Part shown: positions 25,495 to 33,856 of the stretch, one piece after another
Layout: every line of letters starts with the position of its first letter
Position numbering within the stretch: position 1 is the stretch's first letter
NCBI GenBank assembly: GCA_963710665.1
Contig: CAVQBC010000003.1
Location: 248,001 to 312,000, forward strand
Origin: CAVQBC01 sp963710665
GTDB taxonomy: Bacteria; Actinomycetota; Thermoleophilia; Solirubrobacterales; Solirubrobacteraceae
Direction: 5' to 3'
Length of the DNA stretch: 64,000 nt
The notes under the pieces: model-generated
Seen by the model: only the letters and a program-made list of their open reading frames with translations
The model's database searches: none
Told to the model about the DNA's origin: nothing
Made by a program: the position numbers and the translations under genes

Positions 25495-25905
25495 ATGAGC
25501 GCGCTACAGCACGCCAGTATCGCCACGCGCCTCCCGGCCCAGGACCTGGACCGGGCGCGGCGCTTCTACGCCGAGAAGCTCGGGCTCGAGCCCGCCGAGG
25601 AGCGCCCCGGCGGGCTCCTGTACCGCTGCCGGAGCGGCGAGTTCGCCCTCTTCGCGTCCGCGGGCGAGCCGTCCGGCGCCCACACCCAGATGGGGTGGGA
25701 GGTCGACGACATCGAAGCCGCGGTGCGCGAGCTCCGGTCGCGGGGGCTCGAGTTCGAGCACGTCGAGATGGAGGGGTTGCCGGTCGTCGACGGGATCCTC
25801 GAGGTGGAGGGCAACTACCCGAGCAAGGGCGGCCGCGGGGAGCGCGCCGTCTGGTTCCGCGACAGCGAGGGCAACCTCCTCGGCATGGGCCAGCGGATCG
25901 TCTGA
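25495..25905 (+). CDS. VOC-family protein
   Basis: This 136-residue glyoxalase-fold protein shows ATRLPAQDLDRARRFYAEKLGLEP (first module) and HTQMGWEVDDIEAAVRELRSRGLEFE, then RAVWFRDSEGNLLGMGQ (second module). Such proteins detoxify electrophiles or act as dioxygenase-fold enzymes. Nothing specific can be inferred. A second, shorter VOC gene follows nine bases downstream. Confidence 0.78.
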   Translation: MSALQHASIATRLPAQDLDRARRFYAEKLGLEPAEERPGGLLYRCRSGEFALFASAGEPSGAHTQMGWEVDDIEAAVRELRSRGLEFEHVEMEGLPVVDGILEVEGNYPSKGGRGERAVWFRDSEGNLLGMGQRIV

Positions 25906-25914
25906 GCCGCCGCC

Positions 25915-26277
25915 ATGCCGCCGCCCGCCGGCCACCGGGTCGTCCACCTCGAGCTCCACACCGACAACCTGCCGCGCGCCTGCGCCTTCTACACGCGGCT
26001 GTTCGGCTGGAGCGCCGAGATGATCCACGCCGGCACCGGCTCCTATCTCTCGCTCGGCTGGGGCGCGGGCCTCGGGGGCGGCGTCGTCGAGCGCGAGACC
26101 GAGCACCCGCTGTGGCTCCCCTACGTGCAGGTGGGCGACGTCGACGAGGCCTCCGAGCGCGCGCAGGAGCTCGGCGCTGCGGTCCGGCTCGAGCCCCGCG
26201 ACGGGCCGGCGGGCCGGCGCAGCGTCCTCAGCGTGCCCGCCGGCGGCGAGATCGCGCTCTGGCAGTCCAAGCGCTGA
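25915..26277 (+). CDS. VOC-family protein
   Basis: This 120-residue protein opens VVHLELHTDNLPRACAFYTRLFGW and closes GRRSVLSVPAGGEIALWQSKR, a two-module VOC fold like the YdfO/lyase-type glyoxalase group. It is co-directional with the preceding VOC gene and the following hydrolase. All are compact, consistent with one small detoxification-type operon. The substrate is unknown. Confidence 0.75.
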   Translation: MPPPAGHRVVHLELHTDNLPRACAFYTRLFGWSAEMIHAGTGSYLSLGWGAGLGGGVVERETEHPLWLPYVQVGDVDEASERAQELGAAVRLEPRDGPAGRRSVLSVPAGGEIALWQSKR

Positions 26278-26390
26278 TGGCCGATTCCACGACCCCCACG
26301 ATCGCCTCGGAGGCGCCTCGTGGACCGGCCGGGCGCCGCGGACTGAACCCGCGAAACGCACCCGGGCGTGTGCTCGGGCACCATGCCGGG

Positions 26391-27203
26391 ATGCATCTGA
26401 CCGAACGCTTCAGCTGGTATGACCGGGAGGTGGCATGGGCGCGGCTCGGCTCCGGTCCCCCCGTGGTCTTCTGCCACGGCACGCCGTTCTCCTCGCTCGT
26501 GTGGGCGCCGTTCGCCCGGGCGCTCCAGGACTCCTACACCGTCTACCTGTGGGACATGCCGGGCTACGGCCAGTCGTCGATGACCGACGGGCACGAGGTG
26601 GACCTCGGCGTCCAGGGCGAGCTGTTCCGAGATCTCCTGCGCCACTGGGAGCTCGACCGGCCGGACGTGGTCGCCCACGACATCGGCGGGGCGGTGTCGC
26701 TGCGCACGGCCATACTGCACGAGATCCCCTACCGTTCACTGATGCTCGTCGACGTCGTCGCGATGCCGCCCACCGGCTCGCCGTTCTTCAAGTTCGTCCA
26801 GAGGCACCACGGCGTGATGACGCAGATCCCCGACCACATCCACGCCGCGATCGTGCGCGCCTACGTCCAGACCGCCAGCGCGCGCGGCCTGCGCGACGAG
26901 GACCTCGACGCGCTGGTGGCGCCCTGGACGACGGCCGAGGGAAAGGGGGCCTTCTACCGCCAGATCAAGGAGACCGACGAGATCTTCCTCGAGAAGATCT
27001 CGGCGCAACTGCGCGCGCTGGACTGCCCCGTGCGCATCCTGTGGGGCACCGAGGACGCGTGGATCCCGGTCGAGGTCGCCAACCGCCTCGGCGGCCTCAT
27101 CCCGGGCGCGACCGTGCGGCGCATCGAGGGCGCCGGCCACCTCGTCCAGCTCGACGCGCCGGTCGAGGTCGCGAGCGAGGTCCGCGCGTGGGTGACCCGA
27201 TGA
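26391..27203 (+). CDS. Alpha/beta hydrolase with Asp nucleophile (haloalkane-dehalogenase-like)
   Basis: This is a 270-residue alpha/beta hydrolase. The oxyanion loop is VVFCHGTPFSSLVW. The nucleophile elbow reads VVAHDIGGAVSLR, so the nucleophile is Asp instead of Ser, as in haloalkane and fluoroacetate dehalogenases. The acid is Asp or Glu in LWGTEDAWIP, and the base is His in IEGAGHLVQLDAP. A dehalogenase or related C-X hydrolase is plausible, but not proven. The chosen start precedes HLTERFSWYD; an in-frame ATG at 26277, overlapping the previous stop, would add 38 low-complexity residues. It overlaps the next gene by four bases. Confidence 0.78.
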   Translation: MHLTERFSWYDREVAWARLGSGPPVVFCHGTPFSSLVWAPFARALQDSYTVYLWDMPGYGQSSMTDGHEVDLGVQGELFRDLLRHWELDRPDVVAHDIGGAVSLRTAILHEIPYRSLMLVDVVAMPPTGSPFFKFVQRHHGVMTQIPDHIHAAIVRAYVQTASARGLRDEDLDALVAPWTTAEGKGAFYRQIKETDEIFLEKISAQLRALDCPVRILWGTEDAWIPVEVANRLGGLIPGATVRRIEGAGHLVQLDAPVEVASEVRAWVTR

Positions 27204-27550
27204 GTTCCGCCGGTGACCGCCTGCAGGCGGTCCGCGACTGCTACCGCGCCTACGAGACCGGCGAGCGACGGCTCGTCGAGCAGCACCTGGCCGAGGACTT
27301 CACGTTCTCGGCCCCGCCCGACGTCGGCATCGACCGCGCGACGTACTTCGAGCGCTGCTGGCCGGCCGCCGGGACCACCGAGGCGTTCGACTTCAGGAGG
27401 CTCGTCGAGGCCGGCGACGAGGTGTTCGTGACCTACGAGGCCACGCGGACCGACGGCCGGCGCTTCCGCAACACCGAGATCTTCGGGTTCGACGGCGCCA
27501 AGGTCAGGAGCGTGGAGGTCTACTTCGGCTGGGACCTGCCGTCGCGGTGA
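27200..27550 (+). CDS. NTF2/SnoaL-like protein
   Basis: This 116-residue alpha+beta barrel protein contains DCYRAYETGERRLVEQHLAEDFTFS at the N-terminus and FRNTEIFGFDGAKVRSVEVYFGW at the C-terminus, a standard SnoaL-like polyketide-cyclase/isomerase fold. The start overlaps the hydrolase stop (ATGA). The last 47 bases overlap the convergent ureohydrolase gene. It may process the hydrolase's substrate or product; this is an inference. Confidence 0.75.
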   Translation: MSSAGDRLQAVRDCYRAYETGERRLVEQHLAEDFTFSAPPDVGIDRATYFERCWPAAGTTEAFDFRRLVEAGDEVFVTYEATRTDGRRFRNTEIFGFDGAKVRSVEVYFGWDLPSR

Positions 27551-28412
27551 GGTCGGCGGCGAAGCCGACGATGCGCGCCGCGGACGTGCGATCCGGGTCG
27601 AGGTCCGGGTTGTAGATCACGATGCTGCAGCCGAAGCATCGCGGCGACGCGAGCGCGCGGCGAGCGATCGTGAGGAGCTCGTCCCAGCCGAGTCCGCCCG
27701 GCTGCGGGTAGTCGACCGCCGGGAGCTCGGCGGTCCGCAGCACGTCGAGGTCCAGGTGCAGCCAGAACGCCGGGGCGGCGCCGGCGAGCGCGTCGATCGC
27801 GGCGCCGGCCGCCGCCGCCGCGCCGCGCGCCCGGACCGCCTCGTCGTCCAGCCGCAGCGCGGCCGTCCCTTCGAGCGACGCCAGGCCCGCCTCCTCGATC
27901 TCGGCGCGGTCGCGCGGGCCGAGCAGCGCGAGCGCCTCGGGGGAGAGCAGCGGCGCGAGCGCGTCGAGCGGCGCGGGCAGGTCGTCGAGCCCGCCGAGCG
28001 CGATCGCGACCTCGGAGTCCGAGGCCTCGCCCGTCGGCGACAGCCGCGGCGGCCACGCGTCCTCGTGCCCGTCGACGAGCAGGAGGCCGGCGGCCCCGAA
28101 GCGGTCGCGCCCCGCCGCGAGCGCCCCGAGCAGGACCGGGCAGTCGCCGCCGGCGAGGAGGGGCCGCCGGCCGCGGCCGAGGCTGCCCGCGACGGCCTCG
28201 CGCGTCGTCGCCACGAGGTGCCCGAGCGCCGCTTCGTTGAGCAGTCCGGAGTCCCCGCGCGCCCCGCCGGCGGAGAGCAGGTCGAGGTCGCCGGCGTCGC
28301 GCGCCGCGACGCGCTCCGCGAGCCCGGCCTCCCGCAGCACCCGGATGGCGCCGGCGATCCCGCCGGGCCGCGCCATCGAGGTGTACGGCACGCCGATCAG
28401 CTCGAACGCCAC
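27504..28412 (-). CDS. Arginase/ureohydrolase-family protein with altered metal ligand
   Basis: This 302-residue protein has the ureohydrolase fold (PF00491). The metal motifs appear as GGDCPVLLGAL (normally GGDHS, so the first Mn-binding His is Cys), LVDGHEDAW (D-x-H-x-D kept) and LHLDLDVL (D-x-D kept). The end of the family, PGGLGWDELLTIARRAL, is also present. One Mn ligand is changed, so activity on arginine or agmatine is uncertain. The GTG start is coupled to the upstream HD-hydrolase stop, with overlapping bases. The 3' end overlaps the NTF2 gene. Confidence 0.75.
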   Translation of the reverse strand: MAFELIGVPYTSMARPGGIAGAIRVLREAGLAERVAARDAGDLDLLSAGGARGDSGLLNEAALGHLVATTREAVAGSLGRGRRPLLAGGDCPVLLGALAAGRDRFGAAGLLLVDGHEDAWPPRLSPTGEASDSEVAIALGGLDDLPAPLDALAPLLSPEALALLGPRDRAEIEEAGLASLEGTAALRLDDEAVRARGAAAAAGAAIDALAGAAPAFWLHLDLDVLRTAELPAVDYPQPGGLGWDELLTIARRALASPRCFGCSIVIYNPDLDPDRTSAARIVGFAADLTATAGPSRSRPPRS

Positions 28413-28987
28413 TAGCGCCTGGCGTCGAGCTCGGCGTAGCGCGACGCGAACGCCTCCGCCGCCTCGTCCGGCGACCACGCGACGAGCTCGATGTCGAGCG
28501 GCTCGACGCCGTCGAGCTCCGGCCAGTGCCACCGCTCGGCGCTGAACGCCCGCCGCTCGGTGGCCAGCAGCGCGCGGTCGGCGTCCTTGATCCCCGGGAC
28601 GTCGGGCTTGATCGCGAACCGCTCGTTGATCGTCTCCTCGAGGCGGTCCTCGGCCGCCTTGAACGCGGCGCCCAGCGCGCTGCGGTGCTTGATCGGGTGG
28701 GGCATGTCGCCCAGGTACGCCTCGGTGGCGTCGTGCATGAGCGCGGCGAAGACCTCCTCGACGTCGCCGCCGCGCTCCTCGACCAGCCGCGAGACGATCA
28801 CGCTGTGCTGCGCCACGGAGTAGAAGACGCGGCTGTGGCCGCCGAACCGGCACTGGTTGGCGAGCGCCCGGGCGATGTCCTCCACGACCAGCTGCTCCGG
28901 ATCGGGATCGAACGGGTTCACCCACCGGCCCGAGACCGTCTGGAGATACGGCCCCGGAGCGGGCGGCGCGTGATCGGGCCCGGCCAT
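28412..28987 (-). CDS. HD-domain phosphohydrolase (YfbR-like)
   Basis: This 191-residue protein has the HD superfamily metal site: His in RVFYSVAQHSVIVSRLV, the His-Asp pair in ALMHDATEAYLGDMPHPIK, and a distal Asp in KDADRALLATERR. It resembles 5'-nucleotidase YfbR and phage-type HD hydrolases, so it probably acts on dNMPs or related phosphates. The ATG at 28987 is preceded by TATCAT seven bases upstream, pointing to leaderless transcription. It overlaps the downstream ureohydrolase start. Confidence 0.8.
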   Translation of the reverse strand: MAGPDHAPPAPGPYLQTVSGRWVNPFDPDPEQLVVEDIARALANQCRFGGHSRVFYSVAQHSVIVSRLVEERGGDVEEVFAALMHDATEAYLGDMPHPIKHRSALGAAFKAAEDRLEETINERFAIKPDVPGIKDADRALLATERRAFSAERWHWPELDGVEPLDIELVAWSPDEAAEAFASRYAELDARR

Positions 28988-28994
28988 GCGGGCG

Positions 28995-29000
28995 ATGATA
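28995..29000 (-). promoter_or_regulatory. TAnnnT -10 element of the HD-hydrolase gene
   Basis: TATCAT on the minus strand lies seven bases before the ATG at 28987. No SD is present, so the transcript probably starts at the codon. No good -35 is visible. Confidence 0.45.
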
Positions 29001-29009
29001 GGGACGCCC

Positions 29010-29387
29010 TCAGCCGCCCTTGGCGTAGGTGCTCGCGCCGTACCAGTCGATGACCACGGCCGGCTCGTCCCCGACGACCCAGCCGTCGTGGCCGCTCGGC
29101 AGCGAGGTGACGTCACCGGGCCCGGCGACCATCTCGGTGCCGTCGTCCATGCGGAGCGCGAGCTGGCCGCTCACGTGGTACTGGAAGTGCGGCACCTGGC
29201 AGCTGTGGGTCTTGGCGATCGGCATGACGTCGTTCGACCAGCGCCAGCCGGGTTGGAAGATGTACCGGCCGACCTCGCCGCCGCCGATCTTGACGATCTC
29301 GGCCCGGCCGTTCGGGAACTCGCGCACCTCGTCGGGCCGCTCGAAGCCCTTGTGCTCGGTCTCCTGCCGTGTGTGGATGTCCGTCAT
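29010..29387 (-). CDS. Small cupin-fold protein
   Basis: This 125-residue protein carries a cupin-like barrel with KTHSCQVPHFQYHVSGQLALRM (motif 1, with His residues) and VAGPGDVTSLPSGHDGWVVGDEP (motif 2). It is probably metal-binding, with unknown substrate. The start has an SD GAGGGAG nine bases upstream. It is divergent from the large BTAD regulator, so that protein may control it. Confidence 0.65.
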   Translation of the reverse strand: MTDIHTRQETEHKGFERPDEVREFPNGRAEIVKIGGGEVGRYIFQPGWRWSNDVMPIAKTHSCQVPHFQYHVSGQLALRMDDGTEMVAGPGDVTSLPSGHDGWVVGDEPAVVIDWYGASTYAKGG

Positions 29388-29459
29388 GGGACGCTCCCTC
29401 CTGCCGTCGTCGGTTGGTTGAGGACCGGCCGCGATCGTCCCGGGCGACCGTCCCGCGTC

Positions 29460-29487
29460 CGTCAGGACCTCCGTCAATCCAGCGTCA
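29460..29487 (+). repeat. Three CGTCA direct repeats upstream of the BTAD regulator
   Basis: CGTCA occurs at 29460-29464, 29472-29476 and 29483-29487, that is with 12- and 11-base periods on one DNA face. SARP/BTAD regulators bind short direct repeats with about 11-base period. The location between the divergent cupin and BTAD genes is suitable. The last repeat is 30 bases from the putative -10, further than typical, so this is tentative. Confidence 0.3.
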
Positions 29488-29516
29488 AAAGGGAGGCCGG
29501 CGAGGACGCGCGCGGT

Positions 29517-29522
29517 TAGGCT
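29517..29522 (+). promoter_or_regulatory. TAnnnT -10 element of the BTAD regulator gene
   Basis: TAGGCT ends eight bases before the GTG at 29531. No SD intervenes. The same hexamer and spacing precede the HDAC-like gene at 52898. This supports the GTG start and a leaderless mRNA. Confidence 0.45.
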
Positions 29523-29530
29523 GGCCCACC

Positions 29531-32500
29531 GTGATCGTTCGGCTGCTCGGGCCGCTGGAGATCGAGCTCGAAGGCGAGCGCGTCGATCTGCCGTCCGGCA
29601 GGCCACGGAGCCTCTTCGGCTGGCTGGCCGTCCACCCGGGCCTGCATGCCCGGCGCGAGCTGGCGGGCCGCTTCTGGCCCGACGTGCTCGACGCGAGCTC
29701 GCGGGCCAGCCTTCGCAGCGCGCTGTGGGCCTTGCGCTCCGCGCTCGGACCCGCCGCCGGCCACCTGCGGACGACGCGGGAGCAGGTCGGCCTCGACGAG
29801 GAGGTCAGGACCGACCTCCGCGAGTTCCGGCGGCTGGTGGCGGCCGGCGATGCCGCCGGCGCGGTCGACCTCTGCCGCGGGCCGGTTGCTCGGCGACCTC
29901 GACGACGACTGGGTGCTCGAGGCGCGCGAGGAGCACGAGCGCGAGCTCGCCGCCGTGCTCGCCGGACTCGCGCGCGAGGCCGAGGCCGAAGGCCGCTGGG
30001 CCGAGGCGGTCGACTGGACCCGCCGGAGGCTCGCGCTCGATCCGCTCTCGGAGGAGGTCGCGCGGGACCTCATGCGGATGCTCGCGGCGGCCGGCGACCG
30101 GGCCGGGGCCCTGGCCGTCTACAACAGGCTCCGCGACCGCTTCCTCTCGGAGCTCGGGATCAGCCCCTCGCAGCAGACGAGGACGCTGGCGCGCGCGCTC
30201 GGCCGGAGCGAGGCCGGCGCCGCGGAGCCGGCCGGGGCGGGGGAGGCGGGGGCGCCGTGGCTCGCCGACGCGCTGCCGTTCACCGGCCGGATCGACGAGT
30301 TCGAGTCGCTCGTCGAGGCGTGGCGCGTGGCGAGGCAGGGCCGTGGCGGCGTCGTCGCCGTCAGGGGCGAGGCCGGCATCGGGAAGACGCGGATCGCGGC
30401 GAAGCTGATCGAGACCGCGAGGGCGGACGGCGCGGCGGCAGCGGTGTGCGCCGGCCTCGACCTCGGAGGAGGCGCCCCCTTCGGCCTCTGGGCCGAGCTG
30501 CTCCGGGATCTCGTCCAGGCGTGCGGCGCCCCACCGGAGGATCTGCCCTGGGTCGCCGATCTCGCGCGGCTGTCCCCGGAGCTCGAGGGCGCCCTCCTGC
30601 CGGCGCCGCCGCTCGCCCGGTCGCCGTCACCGCAGCTCGAGCGGGTGCGGCTGTTCGAGGCGATGGTCGGCATGCTCGAGTGGGCCGCCCGCATCCGGCC
30701 GCTCGTGCTCCTGTTCGAGGACGTCCATGCCGCCGACGTCGCCAGCCTCGAGCTGCTCGGCTATGCCGCACGGCGGCTCCCGCGCCTGCCGGTCCTCGTC
30801 GTGCTGACGCGGCGGGACCTCCCTCGCAGTCCCGAGGTGGATGCCGTGCTTCAGCGCCTGCCGGCACGCGGCACGACGCCCCTGGAGATCGAGCTCGGCC
30901 CGCTGGCGCCGGACGACATGGGTCGCCTCGTGCGCGCGGCCGAGAACCTCGACGCCCGGCAGGTCGGCCGCGTGGTGGAGATGGCCGACGGCAATCCGCT
31001 GCTGGCGGTCGAGACCGCGCGCGCGATCGCCGCCGGACGCGCGCAGCCGGCGGAGAACCTCCGCGCGACCGTGCGCGCGGGGGTGACGCGCCTGGACAGC
31101 GAGGCGCGGCTGCTGGCCGAGCTGGTGTCGGTGGCGATGCGCGAGCTGGACCGGGCCGAGGTCGAGCTCCTCCCGGTCGAGGACCCCGCGGGCTCCGCCA
31201 CCGCGGCGATCGAGGTGGGGCTGCTGGTCTCCCGCGCCGGACGTCTGGGGTTCCGGCACGCGCTCCTGCGCGAGGCGGTCTACGCCGAGCTCCCGGAGCC
31301 GCGCCGTGCGCAGCTGCACGAGCGCTTCGCGGCGGTGCTCGTCGCCGGGGGATCGCCCCGGCGGGCGGCCGAGGCGGCTCGCCACCTGCTGCTCGCCGGC
31401 CGCGACGAGGCCGCCGTCGAGCACCTCGAGCGCGCCGCCCAGGATGCCCGCTCGGTGGCAGCGTACGCCGAGGCGGCCGGGTTCCTGGAGGAGGCCGCGC
31501 GCATCGCGCCCGACCGCGCGCCGTTGCTCGAGGAGCTCGCGGAGGTGGAGGCCTGGCGCGGTCGCCGGGAGGCTGCGCTGGACGCATTCGCGCGCGTGGA
31601 GGAAGCGCTGGGCGCCGCCGACGCCGCCACGCAGGCGCTGGCCTGGATCAGGCGGGGCCGGTGGCTTCGCGGAGCGCTCTGCTACCCGGGCGAGTCGCGA
31701 CTCGCCTACCTGCGCAGCCTCGAGCTGCTCGACGTCGCCGCCCGCGCCGAGCCGGCGGCTCGCACCGAGGCGCTCGCCGGGCTCGCGTGGGCCGAGGCCG
31801 CGGCCGGCGACCTCGAGCGCGCGCAGGCGCTGCTCGACGATCTCGACCGTCTGGACGGCGCGGGCCCGATGGCCGACCTCGACCGCGAGGTCGCCCGCGG
31901 GCATCTGCTGATCCGCGCGGGGCGGTTCGCCGAGAGCTATCTCCCGTTCTCGCTGGCGGCGACCCTGGCCGGCGAGAACGGCCGCCCGGACATGACCTAC
32001 ACGTGCTTGATCAACGCCTCCAGCGCCGCCGCCTGCACCGGGGACTTCGAGCGCTCGCTCGCCTTCGCGGACCGCTGCCGGGCGATGATGCGCGAGGCGG
32101 GTCTCGCCCTGCTCGAGGCCAACGCGCTGGCGGCTCGCTCGCATGTCCTGGCGCGGCTCGGCCGGCTCGAGGAGGCCGCCGCGAGCGCGGCCGCCGAGGC
32201 CGAGCTCGGCGACCGGCTCGACGACGCGAGGCTCGCGGCGATGGCCGCGCACGACCGCGGGATGGTCTGTCACGCGGCCGGGGATCACGCGGCGGCCGCA
32301 CGGTTCCTGGCGGAGGCGCTGGAGTCCGACCCGCCCGTGAGCCGGGCGCTCGCGCGCCTCACCCGAGCCGAGTCGCTGGTGGCCCTGGGCCGCCTCGAGG
32401 AGGCGGAGGGCGAGTTGCGCGCGACGGCGCTCGAGCCGCTGGGCGCCGGGGACTTCCCGGACACGCTCGTCGCGCGGCTGGCCCGCGTCCAGGGTCTGAT

Positions 32501-32723
32501 CGCCTCGGCACGCGGCGACCCGGCGCTCGCCTCACGGCGCCTGCAGGAGGCGGCGCGAACATGGCGCCGGCGCGCCGGCGTGGACCGTCCCGGCGACAGC
32601 TACATGGCGGTGCTCGCCGATTTCGGCCGCCCGCCGGTGCTCGGGCTGGTCGAGCCGCGGCGCGAGCTGGAGCGGGTCGAGCGCGAGCTCGCGGCGCTCG
32701 GCGACACGGTCCCCGTCACCTAG
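29531..32723 (+). pseudogene. BTAD/SARP-type ATPase regulator with TPR domain (AfsR/DnrI-like), single frameshift
   Basis: The N-terminus (VRLLGPLEIELEGERVDLPSGRPRSLFGWLA, read here in parts) is an OmpR-like wing plus BTAD domain. After a break near 29879-29890, caused by one extra C in CGGGCCGG, it continues as GRLLGDLDDDWVLEAREEHE, completing the BTAD (AVYNRLRDRFLSELGISPS). An AAA/NACHT-like ATPase follows with Walker A GEAGIGKTRIA and LVLLFEDVHAAD. The C-terminal third is helical TPR-like repeats. Corrected length is about 1063 residues. No C-terminal LuxR domain is visible. Such proteins activate neighbouring genes; the cupin and SRPBCC genes are candidates. Confidence 0.82.
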
Positions 32724-32736
32724 GAGGAGGGTCTCG

Positions 32737-33141
32737 ATGCTCGAGTTCGACGACGGCGCGCGCAGCGAGGCGCCCCCGGAGGAGGTCTGGAAGATCCTCT
32801 ACGACCCGGTGCGGTTCACCGAGTGGTGGGAGGGCTTCGAGACGACCTCCGTCGGCGACGGCGAGTTCACCCTCCAGCAGGTCGGCGTGCCCGAGCTGCA
32901 GCTCCTCAACCGGCTCGACGTGCGAGAGGACGAGCAGGCGGTCGTGATCTCGTGCCTGCTCCACGACCTGGTCTTCAGCTGGCGGCTCGAGCCGCTCGAC
33001 CAGGGGCGGGCGACGCGGATCTCGGTCCACGTCGAGATCCCCGACGAGAAGGTGGAGCGCCTCGGGCGTCGCCAGCGGGAGGTGATCCGCGCCTCGGTGC
33101 AGAACCTCGCCCAGCTCGCCGCCGAGCGGGAGCCGTCGTAG
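32737..33141 (+). CDS. SRPBCC-family protein (polyketide cyclase/START-like)
   Basis: This 134-residue protein has SEAPPEEVWKILYDPVRFTEWWEGFE near the start, the usual opening of SRPBCC lipid/polyketide-binding folds, then FSWRLEPLDQGRATRISVHVE and a C-terminal helix. A strong SD AGGAGG overlaps the stop codon of the BTAD regulator, so translation is coupled to it. It probably binds a hydrophobic ligand. A tRNA-Ser follows in antisense. Confidence 0.75.
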   Translation: MLEFDDGARSEAPPEEVWKILYDPVRFTEWWEGFETTSVGDGEFTLQQVGVPELQLLNRLDVREDEQAVVISCLLHDLVFSWRLEPLDQGRATRISVHVEIPDEKVERLGRRQREVIRASVQNLAQLAAEREPS

Positions 33142-33174
33142 CCGACCGGGCTCTGACGGGAGACCGATCCAAGG

Positions 33175-33264
33175 CGGAGGGGGAGGGATTCGAACCCTCG
33201 ATGGACCTAACCGGCCCATAACGGTTTTCGAGACCGCCGCATTCAACCGCTCTGCCACCCCTCC
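33175..33264 (-). tRNA. tRNA-Ser (anticodon CGA)
   Basis: The minus strand forms a 90-nt class II tRNA. The acceptor stem is GGAGGGG with CCCCTCC, the anticodon loop is CTCGAAA (anticodon at 33228-33230), the variable arm is long, and the T-arm is GAGGGTTCGAATCCCTC with discriminator G. It reads UCG. CCA is not encoded. Confidence 0.95.
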
Positions 33265-33297
33265 GGATGACGCTCCGAGGGTAGCGAGCGGGCGGCG

Positions 33298-33768
33298 TCA
33301 GCGGCGGGCGGCGAAGAACGCGACAAGTGGCGCCGCACACTCCTCGGCGAGCAGCCCGCCCTCCACCTCCGGCCGGTGGTTGAGGCGCGGCTCGGCGAGC
33401 ACGTCGAGCACGCTGCCGGCTGCCCCGGCCTTCGGGTCGGCGGTGCCGTAGACGACGCGCGGGATGCGGCCGAGCACGATCGCGCCCGCGCACATCGTGC
33501 ACGGCTCGAGCGTCACGTAGAGCGTCGTGTCGAGCAGCCGCCAGGTGCCCAGGCGCCGCGCCGCCTCGCGGAGCGCGAGCATCTCGGCGTGGGCGCTCGG
33601 GTCCTGGCGCAGCTCGCGCTCGTTGTGGCCGGCGCCGACCACCTCGCCGTGCCGGACGATCACGGCCCCGACCGGGACGTCGTCGTGCTCGAGCGCACGC
33701 TCGGCCTCGCGCAGCGCCAGCCGCATGAAGTGTTCGTCTTTTCCGATCAACTGATCGAAGTTCCGCAT
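33298..33768 (-). CDS. tadA: tRNA-specific adenosine deaminase
   Basis: This 156-residue CDA-fold enzyme converts A34 to inosine in tRNA-Arg(ACG). The zinc ligand and proton-shuttle motif is His60-Ala-Glu62 in PSAHAEM, and the second is PCTMC with Cys90 and Cys93. DVPVGAVIV and GHNERE are typical of TadA. The chosen start gives MRNFDQLIGKDEHFMRLAL; a shorter start at the ATG at 33726 would also keep the catalytic core. It lies immediately downstream of tRNA-Ser(CGA)'s position on the opposite flank and is divergent from the subtilase gene. Confidence 0.9.
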   Translation of the reverse strand: MRNFDQLIGKDEHFMRLALREAERALEHDDVPVGAVIVRHGEVVGAGHNERELRQDPSAHAEMLALREAARRLGTWRLLDTTLYVTLEPCTMCAGAIVLGRIPRVVYGTADPKAGAAGSVLDVLAEPRLNHRPEVEGGLLAEECAAPLVAFFAARR

Positions 33769-33856
33769 TCGGGGGTTGAGGCGTAACTTCCTTCGGCCGA
33801 CTATGTTGATGCAGGAGGGCGTGGCAGGGCGCCCCCGGCGCCCCCTTCCTCCATCC

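Noticed and set aside
33142..33221. Extra plus-strand coding (AEGEGFEPSMDLTGP) after the SRPBCC gene
   Set aside because: It is the antisense of tRNA-Ser(CGA), not a gene.
33776..33807. Promoter TTGAGG to TATGTT for the subtilase
   Set aside because: The spacing is 20 bases, too long for a confident sigma-70 promoter, and the ATG is 50 bases downstream. Not listed as a feature.
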